Source: Apophysomyces variabilis | Lineage: Eukaryota > Mucoromycota > Mucoromycetes > Mucorales > Mucoraceae | Assembly: GCA_002749535.1 (NCBI GenBank) | Contig: MZZL01000409.1 | Span: 1,938,160 to 2,002,159, forward strand | Direction of reading: 5' to 3' | Length of the DNA stretch: 64,000 nucleotides | Part shown: one piece after another, positions 34,045 through 44,779 of the stretch | Numbering within the stretch: the stretch's first letter is position 1 | How the letters are laid out: the number at the start of each line of letters is the position of its first letter | Program-made: the position numbers and the translations under genes | The notes under the pieces: model-generated | Told to the model about the DNA's origin: nothing | The model's database searches: none | What the model saw: the letters and a program-made list of their open reading frames with translations, nothing else

Positions 34045-35276
34045 ATGACTGGAACCACTAATGCTGCTACTGCTACGTCCGAAGAAGCCAATGCATCATT
34101 GGATAGACCTATAACTGAAGCGGACGGCTCAAGCAATACGGAAGCTTTTGTGTTGGACCCAGCTATCGCAAGTACGGCATACGAAGAAGAAAAACGACGT
34201 CAAGCCATGAAACGAAGAAACTATAAATTCTGGTCCGATGCTGAAGTTCGAAAGATCCTGGAATGGATGACTTCCGAAGGGAACATTGGCAAATTCTCTA
34301 GAAACAAGGCACAGGTCTGCGCTGTCTCTTCAGTATCCCTTCCTGCGTCTCACATCTAACGCGTAGGCATGTCGAGAGGTCGCGAAAGAGCTGTTTAACG
34401 GAGACGAATACATGGCTATTTCCATACGATCTAAACTGATGTCATTGGAAAAGTGCTACTTTGCAGCGGAACGCCTGCGTGCTTCATTGAAGGAAACAGA
34501 CATGGATGAATCGACCATTAATGGTAAGTAAGCACACAGAAAGCGTGTGAACAAGAATGAAAAGTGTTTGTTCTTATTAAAGAGTGCCAAAAAATGTTGT
34601 AGCAAAAGTAACGGATTTCAATCGATTTCAGGAAGAAAGCCGGGCGCTATTTGCGGAATCATCGACGCCAGTCGCAAGCACAACGTCGGCATCATCGGTG
34701 CCACAGACAATGTCAACCACAACCACAGCTCCCGTTGTAATACCAGCTACACCTGAAAATGTACCGGACACAAATGCTACAGCAGCTAACGTAACTCGTC
34801 CGATCTTACCTCGCGTACCAGAAGTGCTACCGTCACCTGAATATACTGCGACTTTGGAATTACCAACATTACCGGCAGCAGCAGCATCCGTTCTTAATGA
34901 TCGCGAAGAAAGAATGACTCATGTTTGCCATTGTGAACTTTCTGAGCCGTCATATTCAAGGTAATTTATTGAATCTTGTTCGATAAACCATTCTAACAAT
35001 TTCTTTGAAACAAAAAGGCGGTCGTGCCAGACGGAGAAAAGGAAGGCAAGTGATGATCATCCAGATCATGAATACAGTAAAGAAAAAAAGGCAGCGATCC
35101 GGCAGGCCCGGTATGCTGCAAGGCAAGCAGAATTTGAGGCTATCAAGGCTAAGCATGAAGAGCAAAAGATGGAATTTGCCGTAAAGTTGGCTGAAATAGA
35201 AAAAGAAAGGGATCTGTTGGGATTACGAAAGCTAGAGTTGGAGATGGAGATAATCAAACTTAGAGGAAATTTGTAA
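34045..35276 (+). CDS. Myb/SANT-like DNA-binding protein with C-terminal coiled coil
   Basis: The start is the ATG at 34045. The helix-turn-helix block KFWSDAEVRKILEWMTSEGN and KFSRNKAQ continues after an intron (about 34315-34367) as ACREVAKELFNGDEYMAISI and SKLMSLEKCYFAAERLRASL, a Myb/SANT-like fold. After a second intron the frame resumes as VPKNVVAKVTDFNRFQEESR, followed by a Thr/Pro/Ala-rich linker. The last exon is a charged coiled coil (KKAAIRQARYAARQAEFEAI) ending RGNL with TAA at 35274-35276. Such proteins occur in fungi as lineage-expanded families and as partners of PIF/Harbinger transposases; no DDE gene is nearby. All joins keep frame, so it may be functional. Confidence 0.65.
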
Positions 35277-36466
35277 ACATTACTGCCAGCGATTCTTTTT
35301 TAGCTTCTTATGACTGTACTTATAGTTTCTCACTACAGGTGGGCTTGCAATTACAGCATATAAGGGCTGATACTCATGTGCGTGTCCATCCCGGGCAACA
35401 ATGGGTTATGTGAATAAAATAATCCGGCAATGCGGGCCGATTATATGTGTAGAGACAAAAGAAAGCAACAGGGTCACATCAACAAGTAGGAATCAGGATA
35501 GCACCGAACGAGTACAAAAGCCCAAAAACTCACATTTGGATATTAATCGACCGTTATATGAGTAGCCTTTGAATGTACCGACTACAGGACAAAACAGAGA
35601 CCAACCACCGAGGTTCACCACCATCAAGGGAGCCTTCCTTGGATCAACAAGTGGGTGCAGAACGTTGTTCGAACCCTAACTGTAAGGATGTATGAATTGA
35701 TGAATTCAAAGGTTTGAGTTACGCGACAAACCATGTTTATGAACTGTTCGTCTACCGCACTACGTACTCTCTAAGCTGCCGCAGGAAGTATATGAATCAT
35801 GATAACTTGCGTAATGTATTCGTTTTTGCAAGATGTAGCACCTATCGGTTAAAAAGCTTGCTAGTGATTTCCAAAGTCATCAATCTGTATCCTGATACCA
35901 AATACAGTGTGACCTCTTTCATAGAGAAGTATATTCGTCCTATGGCTGTTTCAGGAAAGATTTGCTATCTAAGGTATGCAGTGATGCCATCTCAAAGGAT
36001 GGGAAAACTACTGCTTAAATAGATTTTCCCAAGGAAACCTGTTACAGGGCTTTGTAGTTCACAACACACTTACAGTGATAAGAATAACATGTTTATTTAA
36101 ACAACATTGATCGCGAAATGTTTATGCGTATAGGGTTCCAAAAACGCATTTGAAATGTAACCTAAATAACCGAAAATGTTAAATATGCTTTGCATTATAT
36201 GAGTAGCTTACTTGAGACAACGAAGCTGTTGGCTTTCATTAAGTATCACCGCTTATATGGCGGCGCGCGAAGAACTCTAGCGGGTCAAAGAGGTCTTTTA
36301 AAAGTTCCGTCGTCTTCTGTGTTAAGTTCCAATGTCCAAACCAAGTCCTAGAATTCGTCTTCCCTTGGCAATAGCGTCTCCTTTTTATGCCGAGCATCAT
36401 GGTTCTTATTTGATCTCGACATAGCAGCCTCGATTCTCCCGCGGTTTTGGACATTGGAAAAATGGT
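35277..36466. other. Intergenic, no supported gene
   Basis: A plus-strand frame at 35714-36022 and a minus-strand frame at 36239-36454 (just downstream of eRF1) lack any domain. The latter is probably part of the eRF1 3' flank. Confidence 0.35.
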
Positions 36467-38033
36467 TCAATCAGAAAGATACTCATCGTCTGATAGTAAT
36501 TGTTCGAAGTTGACCTGTTTCCTCAATATTAGTCCGCTAAAGCTTGCTGCACGAATACACCTAACCCTATAGCGCAAGAGTCCTCCTACACCACCAAAGC
36601 CTCGGACAAACTGAGATCCTTCTTGAGACCGGCTGGTAATGAAATCGAGCGTTGCACCAAACGATCTGTAATTCTCAGTGAACCATTCCAATAGCGACAT
36701 TGAGTGGATAATTTCCATTTCTTCTATGCCATCTGGATCCTTAAACACCGCACGATTCTTTTCATCCTCCTTGGTGGCAACTGTGACATGTTCATTATTC
36801 TCGTTGTCACGGAGTATATAGCGTGTGGCGTCCAGATTTTCCCATACAATGAGACGATCCACAGCACCAAGATCAAGGGCTTTGAGAGTGTCGGCCAATC
36901 CGTAGCAAACCTTCCCTGTGTCTTGCGAGATCTCCTCGAAATACCTTTGGATCAGCTTCTTTTCTTGGACGAACTTTACATTGGATAGAGCTTCGGCCGA
37001 AAGTTCGATGGCTTGATTAAACCCGTTCTCACCACCGTAGGATATATCTACAACCTTCATAATTTTCGACTGAAGCCGTTGGTCAAACATATCCGACTGA
37101 GACAGCTCTGTCTTGAAATCAGCCGAGCCTGCTAGCACCAAACCTGCAATATTGGGCTAACATACCATAAGACTGGTGTTATAATGTCTGCTACATTACC
37201 TTGTCGTTTGTGACAAAGAAATTCACGGCTAATTCAGCGATTTTACGAACATAATTATGGCGTTTTTCTTCCCGCAAGCGAGAGAAACGGAGAGCTGATT
37301 GACCACCGCGGCCATGCTTTTTAGGAAGATCCACCTGTAATTTGTGGATTACATCGCGTGTATTGCCAGCTAGCGAACCAAACAGAGCACCATTGCCATC
37401 CATAATGATGAAACCAAACTTGGCATCGGCTTCCAATAACTGAGCAAGGGGTTCAGTATGGAACTTATTGTCGCACAAATACAGGGAAGTATTGATGGCT
37501 TTATGAGGCTCAAAATCGATGTTAACCTTTTTTTCTTTGCCTTCCTCAGTGACCACGGTTCCGCAGTACATCACCAGGCCATTCGATGGCACTATACGCT
37601 CGTATATCAGTATCGCTGCAGCCACAAATGATCTGATTACTATTCCATCATTTTTTTTACCCCTGTTATACAATTTCAGGCGCTGTTGAGTAGAAGTGAT
37701 GGCCCGAAGAACAGATAGTCGATTGACGCGGGACTTGATGTTTGTAGCAGTACCAAGTTCGTCTGCTAACATCTTGCCAACGCGAGCAACTTGATCATTA
37801 GGCGCTAAAACAAGATTTATTACGATTTAGTTGATATCGTTAAATCCCCTTTCCACGTACGGATTATTAAAGATATCATGGACGTTCCATTTCTGTTATG
37901 TGGTTCAGTGTTTGTTTCTTTTGGGACAAGCGTAGCATTAAACTCACCCTCGAGCGGCCTCTAAGCTTTTAATGAGGCGCTTGACTTTCCAGATTTCGAT
38001 GTTTTGTTCTGCAATTGAGTCGTTCTGCACCAT
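36467..38033 (-). CDS. SUP45: Eukaryotic peptide chain release factor eRF1
   Basis: Cytoplasmic termination factor that reads all three stop codons and triggers peptidyl-tRNA hydrolysis. The start is the ATG at 38031-38033 ([20 protein letters not shown]). Exon 2 carries [12 protein letters not shown]; the next exon, [20 protein letters not shown] followed by [10 protein letters not shown], contains the NIKS stop-codon recognition motif. YLCDNKF is the YxCxxxF motif. The GGQ catalytic loop is [20 protein letters not shown]. After an intron at about 37145-37195 domain 3 follows ([20 protein letters not shown]). A probable 51-bp GT-AG intron near the end, a multiple of three, separates GGLLRYR from [15 protein letters not shown]. 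Single-copy housekeeping gene of normal length. Confidence 0.95.
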
Positions 38034-38239
38034 GACAACAAGAATCGCTAAACAGAACGAAGCAAAAGAAAAGAAAAGAAAGCCTTGCTGAATATCACAC
38101 TAAAACGCTAGCGTGTGAACGTCATGGTTACGTAACGTAGCAACATTTGACGTAATTACTTTGCTTTTTCCATGTTAGTTTGCCCCACTTATAAAACGTG
38201 TTTACGCTGATGGGAAATAAATTAGGCGCTGACATAGTG

Positions 38240-38900
38240 CCGTAGCAGAGTGCTCAAAGGTCCAAAAACCAGCCACGCTTCCACTGCACATAGTCCAAAT
38301 CATGCAAAGATCCAAGATAAGGATAACAATGATGTAGTATGCTTTTGTTATTTTACGACAATGTTCATTCAAAATAATGAAAAATGGAATAGAACGAGGA
38401 GAACCAGTACATCCATCAATGTCACTGTATTCTCGTAATTTACACTGACTGCAGGAAGTTCAGTTAAGGATGATACATAAGCTGGTGGATGCTGACTTCC
38501 TACGGTAATATGAATAAATAACGAGTGGAAAAAACATACGCTTTTGACTATTGATTGACTGATCAAAAATGCCCGCCAGTTCATGCGTGTAACACTCGTC
38601 AATTCAGACATATAGTCATTTCATCGATAGGTGGCATCGTTATTGGACGTACTGTGCTTTCAGCCCCTCTTAGATTCTTTGAAGCAGCTTGCTTCATGAC
38701 ATCCATCGACAACAATTGCCCTATCTGCGCAACTACACAAACGTTAATGTGGCATACCATGACGCGCCCCTCCTTTGATAAGACGATATGTCGTCATCAT
38801 TCATCTTTTCTTTTGGCTTTATCTCGAACTGTACTTTTAATTACATGACCTATGATACGTTCATCACTCCTACGTATGACAAAAGCACGTTGTCAGTCAA
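38240..38900 (-). repeat. Dispersed repeat, copy 1, with a decayed minus-strand reading frame
   Basis: Clearly homologous to 51815-52480. Shared landmarks include ATGTTCATTC, AATGGAATAGAACGAG, GTTCATGCGTGTAACACT, CATCGATA, TGACGCG.CCCTCC and TGATAAGACG. The match is roughly 70% by eye, with small indels. In the other copy the minus strand is open for about 100 codons; here that frame is broken. Family unknown. Confidence 0.6.
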
Positions 38901-39244
38901 AGCGCACAAACTTGAGAAGACTATTTTAACTTTATATCTTCCAAGAAATGATACAATCTTGAATAAAAAGGTATGCATAAGGCAACTTTAAACAGAAGCA
39001 TTGGGTGAAACAAGTACGACAAATTGGATGTTGTTACTATCATGCAGCCATTTAACCTCATAACACAACAGATCTTGAACAACATACTTGAGACATCTCT
39101 CATTGCATACTCTCTTCTGGTCAACTGCAGTAACTATCAGTCTCTGAAAGCAAAGGCAACATATGCTTCCGGATATTCTCGACAACCTGAAAGATTGGGT
39201 GATTTTGAATAGAAGAGATATTTAACAAAGCGGAAGACAAGAAA

Positions 39245-39930
39245 CTAGAGAAAAATGGTATTATAGTTATAAAACTTAGCTACTTCTACAATCTGACGAC
39301 ACCAATAAGTAAAGCACTCTCTATAGGATGGGTGGGTGGGCATCGAAGAACAATCCAGGATTTCCCCAGGATTCTCCTCCTCGCCGACTCCCAGACTAGC
39401 GTTAGGATACCATGGGTATAAGTAAAAAAGTAGTATGTCATTCTCATTGACCAACCATGATTTATACTTCACGCTACTTGGATGAATCTGGTGTTTATTG
39501 CATGATCGAGTTGATAAAAGTAAAATATACTTGCCGCATGAGTCATTTACTAATAACTCATAATCATTTTCTCCTTTCCCTTGAAAAGGAATCGCAACAG
39601 CATAATCCAAAAAATAATATAACGATATATCCTTTATTTTACTCTTAATCAGAGTAGATCATTGGGAGAATGTTGATAAAGAGTTATAATTAAAGTAACG
39701 TTATCAAAGCAAGCTTAATCAGAGTGACAGAGTTATTCAGAGTATAGAACACCACTGTCAACAAATTCCAATTCATCTGGCTTAGTAATTTTGTTTTCTT
39801 CGTTTATCTCTCCTTTCTCACCTTTATGATCCCTTATTTTTGTAGTGGAGCAAAAAAGAGCAGTACAGCTTGGTGATGATTGTCCCAGAGAGACAATGGT
39901 TTCGGCAATATCCTGCGCAGAAAAAGCCAA
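39245..39930 (-). other. Two unassigned minus-strand reading frames
   Basis: 39930-39733 (SAQDIAETIVSLGQSSPSCT ... KITKPDELEFVDSGVLYSE) and 39610-39245 (WLVNENDILLFYLYPWYPNA ... YRECFTYWCRQIVEVAKFY) have protein-like composition. Neither begins with a clear ATG, and I recognise no family. They could be exons of one small gene or transposon debris. Confidence 0.25.
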
Positions 39931-40680
39931 AGCATGCTTTGGAACATGGAATCAGGTGATTCATCGCTGCTTAAACGGCGAAAGATACCTGACCATGGCA
40001 AGCTAAAGAAAGATCTCCTGGAACGTAAGCGCCTGTCTAAAGTGTAGCAGCGCAGGTTACAGATATGAATTTATGGCCTTTGTGCAAATTAGCCTATATA
40101 AGCGAACTTTTGTACTTCATCTATTTGTACATTTACTCTGCGCGCATAGATGTTCATATATAAAGACGAACCTTGATATGTTAGGATCATCACGTTTCTG
40201 ATATACTCAAACACACAATAAATCATTCTACACATGGTTCCTACTTAACTCGGCTATTAGGATCTGACTCATGTCAGCAATGATTGGGACGTGCTTATCC
40301 AAGAATTCGAGAAACTATTTTAATATTCAAACTCTGTCATCAGTTTGTTATCATTTAGACGTGTCCTAAACTTGTTATCCTTTGTATAACACAAGTGTTA
40401 ATCAAGAAACGAAGAAGGGTAAACTTTAGACTGCCAAGAGAGGTGAGCATATATCATGAGAAAGTTTATGCGCATCATTATAATTGGTTTTGATAAACAT
40501 GGTAAAAAGAAAGGGCTTTTCGTTATAACTGACCAATCGTAAAGAAAGTTGTCAAAGCAAGAAAAAGAGTCTACAAGGTATAAATTGGCAAACAAAGAAA
40601 ATAATTTCAGTTGTCTTTGTCCTCTCCTTTTTTTCTCTTGGCTTGATTTGTATACGGATCTCTCTTTCCTCTACTAGCAC
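39931..40680. other. Intergenic, no supported gene
   Basis: AT-rich upstream region of the next locus. A pyrimidine-rich tract (CTCTCCTTTTTTTCTCTTGG) lies at 40621-40640, close before the ATG at 40681. Confidence 0.35.
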
Positions 40681-42526
40681 ATGGATATACCTGAGAACGA
40701 TTTGGCTGAAGTATTGCAATCTCTGGGAATCCTCCCTACGGATATATTACATAGGTTGGACAGTTATCATGGCATGTCTGTATCAGACATCATTATATAC
40801 AAGAAACAACACAAGCAGCAGCAGAAGCAGTTGCAGGAAGGTGAGTAACATAAAAGCAATTGGCCGATAACCTCATATACGTTCCTATCTTTCTGCAATC
40901 ATCAGCCTACAAACAGCTACAATATGCACGGCAGCACAAAGACAATGAAAACTGTGACGCTCAGTCTGACTCAAGCAGAACCTCGGCCCAGCGACAACTC
41001 GCTGGAAGCAAAAGGAAGCGGAAGCAAACCGCGGCGGAAAAAGCACGTAACAGGGAGCAATCACGGCGAAGACAGGAATTGTCGACTAGAACATCAATTA
41101 CACCATACCTCAATTGCATTCGCAATCAGCGATAGGACACAGCATTTACACATAGTCGAGCAAGTCATCACCTGTGTTCTTTTCAGAAAATAGGGAGCTG
41201 ATCCTGGTGTTGCCGATATATGTTTGCAGCAACGGAAGCAATGACGTGTATCGCGATGAGGCTGATCTAGAATGTAAGTGATAGGTATATTTAAATTTTA
41301 TGCTTGATACATCTATGCAACACTGACATCGTTGCTACTATTTATTTTTACGTTTGCCAAACTAAACTTTTTATTGCGTTTGACAGTGGAAGATGACCAG
41401 GATATTCCAGAAGAAGATATAATAGAACTTCCTGAACCTGAAGTAGCCGAAGATAATTATAATATTAAACGCCATTCATCCTCTAGCACGACCCTGAATG
41501 TTTATTTGAGCATCTGTAGGCGAAAATGATGGTACGGAATTTGAACCACACCAGGTACGACAGCTTTCAACAGCAGAGTGTTTCACTAGAGCTGGCTTTA
41601 AGAAAACTACGCAAAGGATCAACACAAGTAAAACACCTCTTATACGAAGACTAGAGTCAGAAATTGACACCAACAGAACCGCTGACATGGATCGTATTAT
41701 CCGATTTATTGTATCAGCTTTGGATGCATTACTAGAAGTTACAGCTTTCTATGCCCAACGAGATTTGCAAGGATTGAAATTCTTGAATTACTAGGGGCGT
41801 CATAGGCTGGACGAAGAAATGGTTAAGATATTCATCAACGGAGGAACCAGGTACCGGGACCGTCTCGGGAACGTGGATCGTCTATTCAGGGCACATGAAC
41901 AAGACCAACGTGTGGACAATGAAACGCTTCGTCCTGATGGGACACGAAGATAGAGAAGAGGAAGAATACAGCGGCAAGAGGCAGGTGTACCACCACCTCC
42001 TTCTCATTCGTCTAAAGAAGAGTAAGTCACTCTCTTATTATCGATAACAGCAATGAAATATAAATGCGATCTAACACTTTTTGTTCGTGATGAACAACAG
42101 CAAGTGGCGAAAATATTTACGGAAAATGATACGGCAAAATTTCTTGCAGTGGTGTATGGTGCTTCGAGATTTGGATGGAACGTTTGCAAGGGCAAACCAT
42201 GTGAATTGGCAGACAGATGTAGGAAGCTGCTCAAACGCGCTGATACTTCTGGGAGGTTAATTATGATTGAAATGGATGAATACAATACATCTCAAGTTTG
42301 CTCCCGGTGCGGAACGAAATGCTTGACGAAACTAGATCTTGGTGGATATCGATGCTTGCTTTCAGTATTAGTTTGTAGTAACTGTCATACTGTTTGGCAA
42401 CGGGATGTTAATGCGTCAAGGAATATCCGTGCCATCTTTATGGCCATGATTCAACAACGGGACCGACCAGCCATCTTTACTCGGCCACGTATGACCACAA
42501 CTGCTCCACGTAATAGAAACGTGTGA
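40681..42526 (+). pseudogene. Fanzor nuclease copy with intact C-terminus and broken RuvC-I; basic N-terminal exons
   Basis: N-terminal exons from the ATG 40681 (MDIPENDLAEVLQSLGILPT) continue after an intron at about 40841-40907 as EAYKQLQYARQHKDNENC and KRKRKQTAAEKARNREQSRR, a strongly basic stretch. A further spliced block is acidic (DDQDIPEEDIIELPEPEVAE). At about 41490-41520 the RuvC-I site is only a DPE remnant in a shifted frame. Next comes FEPHQVRQLSTAECFTRAGF, then DLQGLKFLNY, TAG, GRHRLDEEMVKIFINGGTRY. The C-terminal exon is well kept: LIMIEMDEYNTSQVCSRCG (RuvC-II and first zinc pair), VLVCSNCHTVWQRDVNASRN (second pair and RuvC-III), stop at 42526. In-frame stops and the shift make this copy inactive. 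Whether the 40681 exons belong to it or to another gene is uncertain. Confidence 0.7.
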
Positions 42527-43331
42527 TGTTTACTGTGTGTAAGTTCAAAAGAAAAGAATATCTTTGTTTAATCAGGATATTAACAAACGATTGACCTTTA
42601 TATATATTCTCATCCATTTTCCTTGATTCGCTAACATATTGTCTTTGGAACCCATTCCCCCCGCACATGTCTGACTTTGGATGGATGCGCTTACCAATTT
42701 GGCTTTTACACTCCGTCGGGAAACCTTCTGCCACAGGTTTTTGCGTCGACTTTCGCCAAAAAACGCACAATCAAAACGCAAATAGGCATGGAAAAACCAG
42801 TAGCTTGGTTGCTGCCAATAGTGGCACGAAGCTGAATTTCTCTTGAAAAGAATGCCAGTTGAAAGTGTTTGCAAATAAAACCAACGTAATTTTGCCTTTA
42901 TCCAACCAATCTGATGAATATCAGTTATTTGTAATAGGCAAAAGGATGAGCGGAGATTCAATGAAAGGCAAGCATCATGCAGTTTGTGTACTGCGCATAT
43001 GGATCACGATGATACATAATTACCTTTGTCCCTTCCGTCGGAGTGGATGAGACAATCACTGAATTCAATAGAAGATATAGGACAAATAGCTAAGGAAAGC
43101 TGACGATAAATTTCCTCTCTGACGAAGGGTGCAACACGGAATGCATTCCTTCATATTCGGAAGAGGTAGGTCTTATTCAAGAATGATTAGCGGAGGGGCA
43201 AACCAAGTCCGGATATCTAAAGGGGCAGCTCGCGTTCCTATTGGCCAGCGTAAAATAGCTTTCAAGCTATGGCCGTAATTCAGTAAACAGAACGCTGCGG
43301 TGACTTGCAGTTTTCTGTCTTCCTATCCCTC
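42527..43331. other. Downstream region of the Fanzor copy
   Basis: A minus-strand frame of about 129 codons (42961-42572) has no recognised domain. In TnpB and Fanzor elements the guide (omega) RNA comes from the 3' end of the gene and the following noncoding DNA, so this is where one would look. I cannot define a conserved structure by eye. Confidence 0.3.
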
Positions 43332-44138
43332 ATGGCTCTGAAACGCATTCAACGAGTTGAGCCCCATTTCACCATTTGAAAGAAACAGAATTGCTAACGC
43401 GCCATTGTTATAGGAATTGGGAGATATTATCAGGAATCCCACGCCGGGCATCGTCGTCACAGCAGAGGAGAACGACGTTTTTCGATGGAAGGGTAAAGCT
43501 AAGTCTTGTAAAACAAAGCAATGTGCACTCATTCGCCTTCTCTTTTTACCATGAAGGTCTGTTGTCTGGACCGGTAAAGTTTTCATGGACAACCTAGCAA
43601 AGAAGAAAGTAGGAATAGTGCTTACTGAATTTGAGCAGGAAAGCAGCCCTTATAAAGGTGGCACATTTAAGTTGGATATCGTCTTCTCAGCTGACTATCC
43701 CTTCAAACCGCCAACAGTAAGACGTATATCGAAATACTATCAAAGAATGCTTAATAGGCTTGTTTAGATTAAATTCATGACGAAGATCTATCATCCGAAT
43801 ATTGACGATGATGGCGCCATCTGTATGGATCTTCTTAAAGCGGATGTCTGGAAGCCAGCTAATAGAGTGATACAAAGTAAGGGCGCTTAATATCAAATGC
43901 TTGCTTGAGCTAAGCAATAACTCTGTCAGTTTTGGAGGCCTTAATAATTCTACTGGAAGAACCGAATCCTGATGATGCGTTGGTTGGCTCTATTGCCGAA
44001 GTCTACAATAGTAATCAGGCAAAGTTCCGAAAACTGGCCAAGGAATATGTAGACAAGGTAAAGATATATTTTGTATGTGTCCCTCCGCGTGTCTTAACTT
44101 CTGCATCCTTTTAGTTCGCTTCTTCCACAACAGCTTAG
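43332..44138 (+). CDS. Ubiquitin-conjugating enzyme E2 (UBC4/5-like core)
   Basis: Accepts ubiquitin from E1 on a Cys and passes it to E3-bound substrates. Exon 1 starts at the ATG 43332-43334 and encodes only MALKRIQR. Following exons give [31 protein letters not shown], then [26 protein letters not shown], then [20 protein letters not shown] (HPN motif and active-site Cys), [29 protein letters not shown] and KLAKEYVDK. The last exon is FASSTTA with TAG at 44136-44138. All joins are GT-AG and in frame; length is about 152 residues, normal for a class I E2. The subfamily is not clear: the insertion-free WKPA block differs from true Ubc4/5. Confidence 0.9.
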
Positions 44139-44779
44139 TTATTGAATTTCATGCTCCCCCTTTCTGCATAACACTCACCACAGACCCGCCACATCTACCG
44201 CTGTAAATTTATGGCGCAGTACAAATGAATTTAGCTTTCTAAGAGCCGCTTTGACCAATTCTCTCAGAATATCTGCAATTAGGCTTAACGTCTCATATAC
44301 TACCAAAGAACCAATTTTTCGGCTATTACTTTTGTTGATGCATGATCGTGCAACTGTGGGACCAGAAACACCTCTGTTCGTTTTCCTTCTAATACAGACA
44401 GCTGCAGAAAAGACAACATTACCCTCGATAAACTGGTGATTAGCATTAACTCCTCCAAAAGAAAGAAAGACTTATTGTACTGTGATACGCGATGTCAATC
44501 AACGTATACTCTAGTCTTTCACTAACACAAATAGCATCCTCATCCAAAATAAGACTTTTCCATGTCCAGCGAAGAACAAATCGTTTGCCAATAGCTGACA
44601 GCGTTTGGCTCGCGGATACGAACCCAATGAGTTATACTGAGCAAATTCTTGCGAGGTTCGGAAAAAAAAGGCTACTCTCAGCGATAGCCTGCAAGTATTA
44701 CTTTGTTACTTAAATTAATAAGCTGATCTACAAATCTAGCGAGCAAGAAAAAGTATGGGATTAATATTAAAAGGGGAAA
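44139..44779. other. Convergent 3' intergenic region
   Basis: Lies between the stop of the E2 gene and the stop of the chromodomain gene on the other strand. Short frames only (for example 44251-44439); nothing supported. Confidence 0.4.

Noticed and set aside
42572..42961. 129-codon minus-strand frame considered as an accessory protein of the Fanzor element
   Set aside because: No domain and no counterpart near the other Fanzor copies.
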